Assembly: GCA_029262875.1 (NCBI GenBank)
Contig: JAJCYO010000125.1
Span: 1-64,000 of the forward strand
Source: Flavobacteriales bacterium
Lineage (GTDB): Bacteria > Bacteroidota > Bacteroidia > Flavobacteriales_E > Vicingaceae
DNA: 64,000 nt
Direction: 5' to 3'
The position numbers and the translations under genes are program-made. Below, piece after piece: positions 28,463 to 38,800 of this stretch. The stretch's first letter is position 1. Each line of letters begins with the position of its first letter. The notes below the pieces were generated by a model that saw only the letters and a list, made by a program, of their open reading frames with translations, did no database searches and was not told where the DNA came from.

Positions 28463-29140
28463 ATGACAAAGAAAATATTTTCTCTGATCTTCATCTTGAC
28501 AATTCTCTTCAATATCAATGGATTGGCTCAAAAAAACAAGAAACAAACCAAGGTATTAATCTCCACATCATATGGCGATATAAAATTGGTTTTGTATAAT
28601 GAAACGCCCAAACATAGGGATAACTTCATAAAATTGGTAAAAGAAGGGTTTTATGACAGTACGTTGTTTCATCGAGTTATTGAAGGGTTTATGATACAAG
28701 GGGGAGATCCTGATTCGAAGGGTGCTAAAAAGGGAAAACAGCTCGGAAATGGCGGTCCAGGATATACTATTCCGGCAAAGTTTAAAAGTAATCTTATTCA
28801 TAAAAAAGGAGCTTTAGCTGCCGCTAGACAGCCAGATTATGTGAACCCAAATAAAGAATCATCAGGATCACAATTCTACATCGTTCAAGGGAAAAAGTTT
28901 ACAAAAGAGGAATTGGACCAATTTATAAAAGATAGAAATTTACAGGTAAAGTATACTGAGGAACAATATAAAACATATGCGGAAGTCGGTGGAACACCTC
29001 AGTTGGACATGTTATATACGGTTTTTGGAGAAGTAATAGAAGGGTTTGATGTGATTGATAAAATAGCTGCAGTAGCTAAGGGTAGAGCAAATAGACCAAA
29101 AGAAGATGTTAAAATAACAATGAAAATTGTTAAAAAATAA
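28463..29140 (+). CDS. Exported cyclophilin-type peptidyl-prolyl isomerase
   Basis: 225 residues with signal peptide (cut after NINGLAQ). Catalytic-site motifs of cyclophilins are present: FHRVIEGFMIQGGDPDSKG (with the catalytic Arg), GSQFYIVQGK and FGEVIEGFDVIDKI. An insertion of about 30 residues (KKFTKEELDQFIKDRNLQV and after) between the last two is common in this phylum. It should help protein folding in the periplasm. It lies 3 bases before pheS and is probably co-transcribed with it. Confidence 0.93.
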   Translation: MTKKIFSLIFILTILFNINGLAQKNKKQTKVLISTSYGDIKLVLYNETPKHRDNFIKLVKEGFYDSTLFHRVIEGFMIQGGDPDSKGAKKGKQLGNGGPGYTIPAKFKSNLIHKKGALAAARQPDYVNPNKESSGSQFYIVQGKKFTKEELDQFIKDRNLQVKYTEEQYKTYAEVGGTPQLDMLYTVFGEVIEGFDVIDKIAAVAKGRANRPKEDVKITMKIVKK

Positions 29141-29143
29141 GAG

Positions 29144-30169
29144 ATGAAAGAGAAGATAGACGAACTTCTTAGTGAAGTAGCAGCATTTAAGGCTGAGAAT
29201 AATGAACAGTTAGAAGATTTTCGCATTAAGCTATTAGGTAGTAAGGGTAAAATCAAGGCATTGTTTGTGGATTTTAAAAACGTTCCCAATGAGCAGAAAA
29301 AAGAAGTTGGCCAACTGATTAATACACTTAAAGTTAAGGCTCAGGATAAATTAGATGAGTTTAAATCAAAATTAGCAGGAGGAGATCATACATCGGCTAA
29401 TGATATGGATTTAACGAGAACTGCTACTCCTGTAAAGTTGGGAAGTAGACATCCTATCTCTATTGTTCGCAACGAGATTATAGACATTTTTGCTAGAATT
29501 GGGTTTACTGTTTCCGAAGGACCAGAAGTTGAAGATGATTGGCACAATTTTTCTGCATTAAATTTCCCACCAGAACATCCAGCACGAGACATGCAAGACA
29601 CCTTTTTTGTTGAAAGTGAAGAAGGAGATATGGCCTTGAGAACACACACTTCATCGGTACAGGTTCGAATTATGGAAAATACAGCCCCACCGATTCGAAC
29701 ACTTTCTCCAGGGAGAGTTTACCGTAATGAGGCCATTTCTGCGAGGGCACATTGCTTTTTTCATCAAGTAGAAGGATTGTACATTGCCGAAAATGTTTCT
29801 TTTGCAGATTTGAAACAAACCTTAATGTATTTTGCCAAAGAAATGTTTGGTGAAAAAACAAAAATTAGGTTAAGGCCTTCTTATTTTCCATTTACGGAAC
29901 CAAGTGCAGAAATGGATGTTTCTTGCTCTGTGTGTTCAGGAAAAGGATGTAATGTGTGTAAATACACGAGGTACTTAGAGATTATGGGTTGTGGTATGGT
30001 TGATCCTAATGTGTTAGAAAACTGTGGAATTGACAGTAAAAAATATACAGGGTTTGCTTTCGGAATGGGAGTGGAACGTATCGCAATGCTCAAATATAAA
30101 GTGAACGATTTACGATTATATTCTGAAGGCGATGTTCGTTTTTTAGAACAATTTAAAGCTGCTTTTTAA
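29144..30169 (+). CDS. pheS: Phenylalanine--tRNA ligase, alpha subunit
   Basis: 341 residues. An N-terminal coiled coil binds tRNA; the class II catalytic core has motif 2 (TLSPGRVYRNEAISARAHCFFHQ-like block at about residues 185-208) and motif 3 (AFGMGVERIAMLKY). A Cys-rich insertion (CSVCSGKGCNVC), common in Bacteroidota PheS, is present. PheS works as an alpha2-beta2 enzyme; pheT is not in this window. The gene follows the cyclophilin gene by 3 bases and ends before a terminator. Confidence 0.96.
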   Translation: MKEKIDELLSEVAAFKAENNEQLEDFRIKLLGSKGKIKALFVDFKNVPNEQKKEVGQLINTLKVKAQDKLDEFKSKLAGGDHTSANDMDLTRTATPVKLGSRHPISIVRNEIIDIFARIGFTVSEGPEVEDDWHNFSALNFPPEHPARDMQDTFFVESEEGDMALRTHTSSVQVRIMENTAPPIRTLSPGRVYRNEAISARAHCFFHQVEGLYIAENVSFADLKQTLMYFAKEMFGEKTKIRLRPSYFPFTEPSAEMDVSCSVCSGKGCNVCKYTRYLEIMGCGMVDPNVLENCGIDSKKYTGFAFGMGVERIAMLKYKVNDLRLYSEGDVRFLEQFKAAF

Positions 30170-30209
30170 AGGCTAATAACTTATCATAAATAGTTGAAAA
30201 TCCCTTTCG

Positions 30210-30235
30210 AATCCCGTTGGGGATTTTTTATTTTT
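30210..30235 (+). terminator. Terminator after pheS
   Basis: AATCCC-GTTG-GGGATT followed by TTTTATTTTT. An alternative pairing uses an upstream copy of AAATCCC at 30199. Confidence 0.75.
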
Positions 30236-30251
30236 ACTCAAAATTTATGTT

Positions 30252-31526
30252 ATGAATGTATTAGTACTTGGTTCAGGAGGAAGAGAACATGCTTTCGCAT
30301 GGAAATTGGCTCAAAGCCCAAAATTGGAGAACCTTTTTATTGCTCCTGGAAATGCTGGAACAGCACAAGTGGGAACCAACATAGAAATTGGAGTAAACGA
30401 TTTTGATGCCATTAAAGATTTTGTGCTGAGCAATGATATTAAAATTGTTGTTGTAGGCCCTGAAGATCCTTTGGTAAATGGAATTCATGATTATTTTTTA
30501 GCAGATGATGAGTTGAAAAACATAGGTGTAATAGGTCCTAAAAGAGATGGAGCAGAGTTAGAAGGGAGCAAGGAATTTTCTAAAATATTCATGGAAAAGC
30601 ACGGGGTTCCAACGGCTAAATACCAAAGTTTTACCAAGACCAATTTAGAAGATGGTTATACTTTTTTAGAAACATTATCTCCTCCATATGTCTTAAAAGC
30701 GGATGGCTTGGCAGCAGGGAAAGGAGTACTCATTTTAGAAGATTTAGAAGAAGCAAAAACAGAGCTTTCTAACATGATAGAAAGTGGAAAATTTGGAGAT
30801 GCTTCTGCTACAGTGGTTATCGAAGAGTTTTTACATGGAATTGAACTTTCAGTTTTTGTGCTGACTGATGGAGAGAGTTATAAAATATTGCCATCGGCAA
30901 AGGATTATAAAAGAATAGGTGAAGGAGATAAAGGATTAAATACAGGAGGAATGGGAGCAATATCACCGGTGCCGTTTGCGGATAGTGCTTATTTACAAAA
31001 AGTGGAAGACTTAGTAGTTAAACCAACCATTGCTGGATTAAAGGCAGATGGAATTGATTACAAAGGGTTTATTTTTATTGGTTTGATGAATGATAACGGA
31101 AATCCTTCGGTAGTTGAATACAACGTTAGAATGGGGGACCCAGAAACAGAGGTCGTTATTCCTCGAATTAAATCAGATTTACTTGATTTATTCGAAGGAG
31201 TTGCCAACCAAACACTTCATGAAAAAACGTTTGAAGTAGACGAAAGAATAGCTACAACCGTAATGTTGGTGTCAGGAGGATATCCTGAGGGGTATGAAAA
31301 AGGGAAAGTGATGACAGGTTTTAATACCATTGAAAACAGTATTCCTTTTCATGCAGGGACCAAAAAAGATGGTGAAAATATAGTAACAAGTGGTGGAAGG
31401 GTGTTGGCCTTAACTTCTTTTGGTGCTGAGATCAAAGAGGCTTTAGATTATTCTTTTGCCAATGCTGAAAAAATACATTTTGACAAAAAATATTACCGTT
31501 CAGACATTGGGTTTGACTTAGTCTAA
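30252..31526 (+). CDS. purD: Phosphoribosylamine--glycine ligase
   Basis: 424 residues, the usual GARS length. Joins glycine to phosphoribosylamine in purine synthesis with ATP. Motifs: N-terminal MNVLVLGSGGREHAFAWKL, ATP-grasp loop LKADGLAAGKGVLI, NTGGMGAISP and the metal-binding EYNVRMGDPE. Single gene after the pheS terminator; other pur genes are not nearby. Confidence 0.97.
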   Translation: MNVLVLGSGGREHAFAWKLAQSPKLENLFIAPGNAGTAQVGTNIEIGVNDFDAIKDFVLSNDIKIVVVGPEDPLVNGIHDYFLADDELKNIGVIGPKRDGAELEGSKEFSKIFMEKHGVPTAKYQSFTKTNLEDGYTFLETLSPPYVLKADGLAAGKGVLILEDLEEAKTELSNMIESGKFGDASATVVIEEFLHGIELSVFVLTDGESYKILPSAKDYKRIGEGDKGLNTGGMGAISPVPFADSAYLQKVEDLVVKPTIAGLKADGIDYKGFIFIGLMNDNGNPSVVEYNVRMGDPETEVVIPRIKSDLLDLFEGVANQTLHEKTFEVDERIATTVMLVSGGYPEGYEKGKVMTGFNTIENSIPFHAGTKKDGENIVTSGGRVLALTSFGAEIKEALDYSFANAEKIHFDKKYYRSDIGFDLV

Positions 31527-31583
31527 ACCAAGCTTTAAAAGAATTTCAGTATATTAGTAGTTCATTATAGCTAATATACTTGT

Positions 31584-32015
31584 ATGCTTAAAGCCTTCAT
31601 AACATTTACGTTAGTTCTCTTTTTTTTAGGAGGAAATGCTCAAGTTGAGACGACCCCAACTGATTTTAATTCACCGAAAAAATATGAAGAGAAAACACTT
31701 GGAGGATTAGATGATAAAGGGCATAAAGCATTTAATAATATAGATCACCCTTTGTCAATTACTGGGGGAGGATTAACAGTTTTAGGGGAAGTTTTGTATG
31801 TAATCGCTTCAGAAAGGTTGGGAAAACAACCAATAGATGATCCTTTTTTAAAAAGCTATTCACCACAGACATCTTTGCATTATATTGGCATTGGGGTTTT
31901 TGCTACTGGAGCAATCTTATTTGCTATATTTTCTACTGAAAGGGATGTAAATGTTCCTAAACGGAAAAAGAAAAAAAGTTACAATGCTGCTGATTGGGAA
32001 ATTGTCTCAGAGTAA
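31584..32015 (+). CDS. Putative membrane protein, unknown function
   Basis: 143 residues. It has an N-terminal leader (MLKAFITFTLVLFFLGGNAQ) and one further hydrophobic stretch near the C-terminus (IGIGVFATGAILFAIF) followed by a Lys-rich tail (KRKKKKS), so the tail should face the cytoplasm if it is inserted. Charged linker in between. No family recognised. It lies 24 bases before the Crp-family gene. Confidence 0.65.
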   Translation: MLKAFITFTLVLFFLGGNAQVETTPTDFNSPKKYEEKTLGGLDDKGHKAFNNIDHPLSITGGGLTVLGEVLYVIASERLGKQPIDDPFLKSYSPQTSLHYIGIGVFATGAILFAIFSTERDVNVPKRKKKKSYNAADWEIVSE

Positions 32016-32039
32016 TAATCGAATTTCAGAATAGAGTTA

Positions 32040-32663
32040 ATGACCGAATTAGAAATAAAAAAACATTTACCTTTTTTAGAACCTGACTTATTACAAGAAG
32101 TAATTACTTCTGGAGTAATTCAGGAGATACCTGCTGATGTCACCATTTTAGAAGAGGGTGTTTATGTAAAAATGGTACCTATTGTATTGGAGGGGTTGGT
32201 AAAGGGGTATACCCGCTATGAAGATAAAGAGCTATTGTTATATTACATTCATCCTAACGAGAGTTGTGTCATGTCATTTTCAGCAGGGTTAAACAATGAA
32301 AAAAGTAAGATTAATGCCGTTACTATAGATGACTCTAAAGTTCTATTACTGCCTTCAAATAAGGTACAAGAATGGGTAAAACGATTCCCTAATTTTAATC
32401 GCATATTTTATAATCAATACAATGTTCGATACCAAGATTTATTAGACACCATACACCATTTAATTTTTGATAAGTTGGATGTAAGGCTATATAATTATTT
32501 AAAGGAAAAAGTGGATTTGAAAGGTGAACCGGTTATAAGTATTACTCATCAACGCATTGCCAACGAATTGGGAACAGCAAGAGAAGTGATAAGTCGGTTA
32601 CTTAAAAAGTTAGAAAAGGAAAACAAGATAGGACTTACAGATAAGGGAATAAGAGTATTGTAA
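32040..32663 (+). CDS. Crp/Fnr family transcriptional regulator
   Basis: 207 residues: an N-terminal cyclic-nucleotide-binding-like beta barrel (about 20-120) and a C-terminal winged helix, with the recognition-helix region TAREVISRLLKKLEKE. The FNR-type N-terminal Cys cluster is missing, so it is not an Fe-S oxygen sensor; the effector is unknown. A 20-base dyad just after the gene (32679-32698) and the small membrane-protein gene beyond it are possible targets. Confidence 0.9.
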   Translation: MTELEIKKHLPFLEPDLLQEVITSGVIQEIPADVTILEEGVYVKMVPIVLEGLVKGYTRYEDKELLLYYIHPNESCVMSFSAGLNNEKSKINAVTIDDSKVLLLPSNKVQEWVKRFPNFNRIFYNQYNVRYQDLLDTIHHLIFDKLDVRLYNYLKEKVDLKGEPVISITHQRIANELGTAREVISRLLKKLEKENKIGLTDKGIRVL

Positions 32664-32678
32664 CTTTTGTCACCAAAT

Positions 32679-32704
32679 TAAAGAAGATTTCTTCTTTATC
32701 TTTA
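32679..32704 (+). promoter_or_regulatory. Dyad and -7-like box before the DUF2892 gene
   Basis: TAAAGAAGA-TT-TCTTCTTTA (32679-32698) is a dyad with 9-base arms. It overlaps a -7-like box TATCTTTA (32697-32704). It may be an operator, perhaps for the adjacent Crp-family regulator, or a weak A-T stem ending the regulator transcript. Confidence 0.4.
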
Positions 32705-32733
32705 TACCATATTCACTATTAAAACATTAGATT

Positions 32734-32937
32734 ATGAAAAAGAATATGGGATCCATTGATAAAATTATTAGAGTTTTAGTTGCTATTGTCGCTGCTGTGT
32801 TGTTTTTTACAGGAACAGTTACTGGCGTTTTAGGGTACATCCTTTTAGGAGGGGCAGCAATATTTTTACTAACCAGTTTAGTAAGCTTTTGCCCGTTGTA
32901 TGCACCTTTTGGAATAAGTACTTGTAAAAAGAAATGA
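32734..32937 (+). CDS. DUF2892 small membrane protein (YgaP-like)
   Basis: 67 residues. MKKNMGSIDKIIRVLVAIVA and two hydrophobic helices around GVLGYILLG, then SFCPLYAPFGISTC, are the known pattern of DUF2892, the membrane part of YgaP-type rhodaneses. The conserved CP..AP..I motif is present. Here no rhodanese domain is attached. The gene is next to the Crp/Fnr-type regulator gene, which supports a regulatory link. Confidence 0.88.
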   Translation: MKKNMGSIDKIIRVLVAIVAAVLFFTGTVTGVLGYILLGGAAIFLLTSLVSFCPLYAPFGISTCKKK

Positions 32938-32950
32938 TTAAACGGATAAT

Positions 32951-32988
32951 AAAAAAAGAGAACGGTGAACTACTTCGCTCTCTTTTTT
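32951..32988. terminator. Bidirectional terminator between convergent genes
   Basis: AAAAAAGAGA ... TCTCTTTTTT with inner pairing TGAA/TTCG-like bases; the A and T runs allow use from both sides. A separate 14-bp perfect palindrome, CTTGCTTAAGCAAG, follows at 32995-33008. Confidence 0.65.
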
Positions 32989-33024
32989 GAATTACTTGCT
33001 TAAGCAAGCTAAACTAACGTTTAA

Positions 33025-34056
33025 TTATTGTGTTTTTCCGTAATTATATATCTTTATAACAGTATCAAAGTATTTATTAGCAGCATCTAAGACGGCATTT
33101 CCATATTTTTCGGGAGTAGTATAAATTTGAAATGTTTTAGCATATTCAATTTTATTATTTCTTCTGTTTTTTAGTATTGTAGGAACCTCTCCTTTAACTT
33201 CTTCAATTTTATCTACAAAAGGTTTCTGAGAAACGATATCATGAAATAATCCTACAGAAAACATTTGACCAAGTTCTGTATGCCCTTTTATAGTTGTTGA
33301 GCTTAAATTTTTACCAAGTTCAGCTAAAGATTCCGAACCTAAATTTTGTACGATTCTTACTCCAGGATACAGTTTTTGGTCTCCACCTTCACTCCAATTA
33401 AAATAAGTCGTTTTGGTGTTTCCTGCTGTTGAACTCCCAGTAACTGTGACATCAGCATGAGCTGTAGCTAACATGTCAGCAAAATCAACATATAAGGTAA
33501 ATTCCATTACATTTTTTTTGAGTTCTTTGGCTATTTTTTTTCCACCAGGAACCAATACAATTACGCGGTTATAATGAGGAGTTCCATCATAAGACACAGC
33601 ATATGCTAACCCCTGTGATTTCGAATACAGTTCTCGATCTTCTTGTGTTTTTTTGATTTTTTCAGTGTTTTTAGAATCTTTAAAAGTACTCCAGGTTGAA
33701 ATATCAACACCTGCTTCAGTTTTCATTCGTTCTATAAATTTTTGAGCTACATTATCCGTAATTTGCTGAAGATCAGTATCTGAAATACCGGCCAGCATCC
33801 CATAAGCTCCACTGGAAGCTTTAACTTTAGCACCTACCTGTTTACTTTTGTCCATATCCTTTGCTGTCATTGCTGTGGTTAACTTATAAACAATAGTGAA
33901 TTTGCACATGGCCCATTCTGTAGTCTTAAAGAATTTCTTATGGCCAGTCCAGGCTCCATACTCTTTTTCGAGTTTTTTCATTTCCTTTTTATCTTGTGCA
34001 AACAGTTGGTTCGTAATTCCAATTGTAAACACAAGGATGTATATGATAGTTTTCAT
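33025..34056 (-). CDS. Secreted protein of unknown function
   Basis: 343 residues with signal peptide (cut after NQLFAQ). The mature protein is mixed alpha/beta with many Lys residues and no Cys after the first segment except one (WAMCKF). No motif is recognised and no T9SS sorting domain is seen. It lies 19 bases downstream of the SBBP-type cargo gene and is probably co-transcribed with it, hence under the same dyad-marked promoter as that gene. Confidence 0.75.
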   Translation of the reverse strand: MKTIIYILVFTIGITNQLFAQDKKEMKKLEKEYGAWTGHKKFFKTTEWAMCKFTIVYKLTTAMTAKDMDKSKQVGAKVKASSGAYGMLAGISDTDLQQITDNVAQKFIERMKTEAGVDISTWSTFKDSKNTEKIKKTQEDRELYSKSQGLAYAVSYDGTPHYNRVIVLVPGGKKIAKELKKNVMEFTLYVDFADMLATAHADVTVTGSSTAGNTKTTYFNWSEGGDQKLYPGVRIVQNLGSESLAELGKNLSSTTIKGHTELGQMFSVGLFHDIVSQKPFVDKIEEVKGEVPTILKNRRNNKIEYAKTFQIYTTPEKYGNAVLDAANKYFDTVIKIYNYGKTQ

Positions 34057-34075
34057 AATAGTTCGTTTATGTTGA

Positions 34076-35785
34076 TTATTGATTAATCATCTTTTTACTT
34101 AACAATAACTTTCCAGTCTCCGAAGAAGTTACCCTTAATATGTATACTCCTAAAGAGAGACTTTTAGTATTCAAAACTTGCGTAGTTGTTTTTGTTTGTA
34201 GTCGTGAAATGGATTGTCCTGTCATATTAAATAGTTCAATATTAATTGCCAACCCATCTTCGTTTGCAATGGTTAAGCTCCCATTAAATGGATTAGGGTA
34301 TGCACCAATTGCAACGTGCTCTTCAATCATTTCAATTCCAACAGGTGCTGCTGATCCAAGTTTGGCCAGAAAAAATCCTTTTCCATCCTGAGTGTTTATG
34401 ATGGAACCATCAAAAGCTAAAGCAATACTTTGGTAAAAACCAGTAATATAAACTCCGGTTCCACTTACCACAATGTCGTTAGCTCCATCTCCTAAAGCAC
34501 CAAATGCACCGGGAACAGTATCAAGAGCTTTCACACCCCAATCTTCATTTCCATTTGGGTCGTAACTTAAAATGAATAAATCACCAACGTCTCCATTAGC
34601 TGTGAGTAATGTATTTGTTCCAAAGGTAAAACTACCAGCAGACATACTTCCAGTTACGAATGTAGTACCATCATTTGCAGCATAAATTCCAGTAGCATAA
34701 TTATTTGCTGTGGTGGAGTTTCCAACTTGGCTTGCCCAAACTGCGTTTCCCGTTGCATCATATTTGGTTACAAAAGAACAGTCATCAAAGCCTCCAGCAC
34801 TTAACGTGGCAGTTGCTCCAAAAGTGATGTCGGAGCTAAAAAAGCCAGTAAAATATACATTGTTTTGGTTATCTGTTGAAACTCCTGTGCCACGGTTTAC
34901 GGCAGATGAAGACCCTGTTACTACGGGTGTCTTTGACCAAATGTAAGCGCCAGTATTACTGTGTTTAGCGAAAAACACATCGGTATTGGAAGTTGAGGTA
35001 ATGGTATCATTAAAGAAAATAGAGCCTTTAAAAGACCCAATGGTGTATACTTCCGTTCCAGAGGAATTAATTGCAATATCATTTACTTGAACACCAGAGA
35101 AGTTTCCTCCACTTGCATTGCTTGCCCATTGAGTCACCCCAGAAGTGTTAAATGCTGCAACAAAAGGAGCAGTTACTGCAGCTTGGGTATTAGTCATGGT
35201 AATTGAATTCCCCATGTCTATTGTTCCTCTATAGTTTCCACCCACATAAATGGTTCCACCATTATCTAATACAATGGCATTCCCAATACAGTGGTCCTGA
35301 GAAAAACCAGAAGCCGCATAAAAGTTGGCCCAAACAGGTGTACCATTGCCATCAACTTTTAGGATGTACATTGATTTTCCAAAAGTATTAGTTGAGTTTA
35401 AGGTTATTGTACCAAAATCAATACTTCCTTGAAACCCCCCAGTTACGTAACTATTTCCTGCAGCATCTGTATAAATAGCATCTGCAGTTGGTTGGGATCC
35501 TCCATCTGATTGAATGGCCCATATGAAGTTTCCAGAAGAATCATGTTTAGCAATAAAAATTTCTCCTTTAAAGGAACCTTGAGTTGCTAATAATGTAGTT
35601 GCTCCAAAAACTAAACTGTCTTTAAAAGTACCCGTAGAGTAAATGTTACTCATTGCATCAGCACTTAAGTCTGTTCCAATTTTATCATTTCCTTGAGAAG
35701 TTGATGATGATGCCCACTCCCAAGTAGGTTGAGCGAATAGTGTTCCACTTGAAATTGTAAATAATATTAGTAAAAGTTTTTTCAT
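34076..35785 (-). CDS. Secreted SBBP-repeat protein with T9SS type A sorting domain
   Basis: 569 residues. Signal peptide (cut after GTLFAQ), then about eight beta-propeller repeats with the pattern GNSYVTGGFxGSIDFG...FIAKHDSSGNFIWA. The C-terminal type A sorting domain reads AIGAYPNPFNGSLTI, IELFNMTGQSI and LSLGVYILRV. Export by T9SS is expected. It is divergent from the sensor kinase gene; its promoter (35811-35841) lies next to the palindrome GGGCATATGCCC, which is also found before the response regulator gene. Confidence 0.9.
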   Translation of the reverse strand: MKKLLLILFTISSGTLFAQPTWEWASSSTSQGNDKIGTDLSADAMSNIYSTGTFKDSLVFGATTLLATQGSFKGEIFIAKHDSSGNFIWAIQSDGGSQPTADAIYTDAAGNSYVTGGFQGSIDFGTITLNSTNTFGKSMYILKVDGNGTPVWANFYAASGFSQDHCIGNAIVLDNGGTIYVGGNYRGTIDMGNSITMTNTQAAVTAPFVAAFNTSGVTQWASNASGGNFSGVQVNDIAINSSGTEVYTIGSFKGSIFFNDTITSTSNTDVFFAKHSNTGAYIWSKTPVVTGSSSAVNRGTGVSTDNQNNVYFTGFFSSDITFGATATLSAGGFDDCSFVTKYDATGNAVWASQVGNSTTANNYATGIYAANDGTTFVTGSMSAGSFTFGTNTLLTANGDVGDLFILSYDPNGNEDWGVKALDTVPGAFGALGDGANDIVVSGTGVYITGFYQSIALAFDGSIINTQDGKGFFLAKLGSAAPVGIEMIEEHVAIGAYPNPFNGSLTIANEDGLAINIELFNMTGQSISRLQTKTTTQVLNTKSLSLGVYILRVTSSETGKLLLSKKMINQ

Positions 35786-35810
35786 GAGTTTAAAGTTTTA
35801 AAGTTCAGAG

Positions 35811-35857
35811 CAAAACTAATTTCAGGTGTGACTTTATACAATAGGGCATATGCCCCA
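35811..35857 (-). promoter_or_regulatory. Promoter and dyad operator of the SBBP cargo unit
   Basis: Minus strand: palindrome GGGCATATGCCC (35844-35855), 2 bases, TTG (35839-35841), 20 bases, TAGTTTTG (35811-35818). The dyad lies between this gene and the divergent kinase gene, so it could serve both. A near copy lies before the response regulator gene. Confidence 0.6.
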
Positions 35858-35894
35858 TTTTTAGCTTATAAGATTTTAGTATCATTGTATATCC

Positions 35895-38800
35895 ATGAGA
35901 GTTAGACTTATAATACTATTACTTTTTATTCCATTATTCAATTTCGGCCAACATCGATTTAGCTATATTGATATTGAGGATGACTTAACAGAAAATTCGG
36001 TTACCGAAATTTTTCAGGATAGTGAGGGGTATCTATGGTTTGCAACTCAAGATGGAATAAGCCAATACGATGGCTATCAATTCAAAAATTATAACATTTC
36101 CAATAATGATTCTCTGTCCTTGTCAGATAATTATTTGTGGGGATTTATTGAAGATTCTTTGGGGTTTCTTTGGGTTTGTTCGAGAAATGGATTAAATAGG
36201 ATTGACAAAAAAACAGGTAAAACAATACAGTTTTTCATTAATTCATCAGGGTCTAATGGAGAAAACCAAGTAGCAGATATTGCTATTTATCAGGGAGACC
36301 TTTTTGCTTTAATTTCAGGTAAAATTTGTAAAATTTATATCAAGCAGGATTATGTTAACCGAATAAACTATATTGTTGAAAATGATATAATAGAAACAGG
36401 TTCTGATACGATTTATGCATTTTATAAGGATGGAGAAAACATCTTTTTTTTACAAAGTGATGGGTTGTTCAATTTTACCACAAAAGAGTTGATGCCAATT
36501 TCGGAATTTCAAAAAGGAATTACCCATACCTTTTTCAAAGCAACTCGAAGGAAAGAGCTTTTGTGGTTTACTAACGGCAAAAAGCTATATGCTTATAACT
36601 CAAAAACTCAACAGATAAATTCATTTAGGTATGATTTTGAAGGAGCGACAATGTATGACCTGCTAACAGTAAAAAATGAATTATGGGTGGCAACAGATAA
36701 TGGGATATTTATTTTTGATGATAATAAATTAATACATCACATTACTAAAAATCAAAGCAATGAGAGTGGAATCTCTTCGAATATTGTTGCTGCCTTAGCC
36801 CAAGATAAAACAGGAAAAATTTGGGTAGGAACTTCTGGAAATGGAATAAATGTATACAATCCTAATCGAGATAAGTTTAAATACTTGTCTAAGGAAACCT
36901 TGGGGGGCGATTATATTATTAGAAGCATAGTTCAAACAAAAAACAATCAATTAATTGTTTGTACCAGTAATAAGGTAATCGTGTTGGAGTTATATGATAT
37001 CACATCTACGCAGTCTAAATTTGCAAGCGATAATGTAAAATCGATTCAAGAATTAAAAGTTAAGGGGCATCAAAATATAGTTCCAACTAAAGTTTTTTTA
37101 GGGTTAAATGGAGACATTTTGCTTGGCACTAAAGGGAATGATATTATTGTTTTAGATAAATATTTTAAGTTTAAAAAGAAAGTTACATTAAACATAGAGC
37201 AGCAACCTACAAATGTAGTTTCAGATATTATTTTAACTCAAAAAGATGAGTTCTGGGTAGCTACTTATTATGGAATATATGTTTTAGATAAAGCGTATGA
37301 TCTAATACAAGTTTTTTCTCCAGACGAAAAAGGATTAACTACTAATTACTTTTTATCTGTTTTTGAAGATACTGAAAATGAGATATGGTTGGGATCTAAT
37401 AAGGGAGTTTATAAGTACAACGAGACAACTAATAAGTTTATCAATTATTCTTATCAAAAAAACAACTTACAAGAGTCTCCTGGTTTTAATTTTGTATGCG
37501 GATTTACTGATTTTGGAGATGGAAATTTATGGATGGCAACTTATGGTGGAGGGCTTTCAAAAATGGATAAAAAGAAAGGAACATTTAGACATTTTACTAC
37601 GGAAAATGGATTGGCTAATAATGTTTGTAATGGATTACTTTCGGATCAGACTAAGAACATTTGGTTGAATACCAACAAAGGGATAAGCAGGTTCAATTCA
37701 AAAACAGAAAAGTTTATTAATTATACAAAATCGGATGGCTTAGATTTTAATGAGTTCAATTTAAATTCATTTTATAAAAATGAGGAAGGAGAAATGTTTT
37801 TTGGAACGCCTATAGGATTAGTAATATTTAACCCAGAAGACATTAAAATTTCCAATTATCAACCACCGGTGATTATAAGTAGGGTAGATGTAAATTATAA
37901 AAATGAAAGTCAGCGATTACAGAATAACCACATAGATATTTATTCAAAAGACAAAGTATTAACCATTCATTATGTAGGACTTAATTTTAGTAATTCTCCT
38001 AAAATTAAATACAAGTATCGATTAGTTGGTTATGATGAGGTTTGGGTGGAAACGAATGAGTTAAAAGCGAACTATACCTCCTTACCAGATGGAGAATTTA
38101 CATTTGCAATTAACACCACCAATGCTGATGGAATTTGGAATGAAACTCCAAAGGAGATTGTCATTGTTGTTCACCCCCCTATTTATAAAACATGGTGGTT
38201 TATTTCACTATCGGGTTTAATTGTACTTGTTCTGGTTGGGTTGGTTATTCGATATTTTGCACAACGCAACATCAAAAAGCGATTGAGAGAATTAAGAGTT
38301 CAACAAGAAATTCACCATGAGAAGCAGCGTATTTCAAGAGATTTGCACGATAACATTGGTGCTCAAATCACTTATTTAATTTCATCTATAGATCAGGAAG
38401 CGTATACTTCAAAACAGGAGGATGTTGTTTTTGATCGTTTGAGTGATAAAGCACGAAATGTCATGAGCCAGTTGAGACAGACAATTTGGGTGATTAGTAA
38501 GGAAGCCATTAATTTGTCGGATTTTGCTCAAAAAGTGAGAGACTATTCTACAAAAATGTTGTCTTTAGCTGGTATAAACGTTTTTGTTCAAGTAAATGGA
38601 AATGAGAATTCTGTTTTAGCCCCGACTATTGTTAGTCATTTATTCAGAATATTGCAGGAAGCTCAGAACAACATCATTAAACATGCTCAAGCATCTGAGG
38701 TGAAAATTGAACTAAGTGTGCAAAATAACTGTATCTATCTTTTTATTGAAGATAATGGAATAGGGATGGGAGAAATTAAAACATGGGACGACCATTTTGG

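Noticed and set aside
32995-33008. Palindrome CTTGCTTAAGCAAG as an operator
   Set aside because: It lies between two convergent genes beyond a terminator, where no promoter is expected; kept only as a note.
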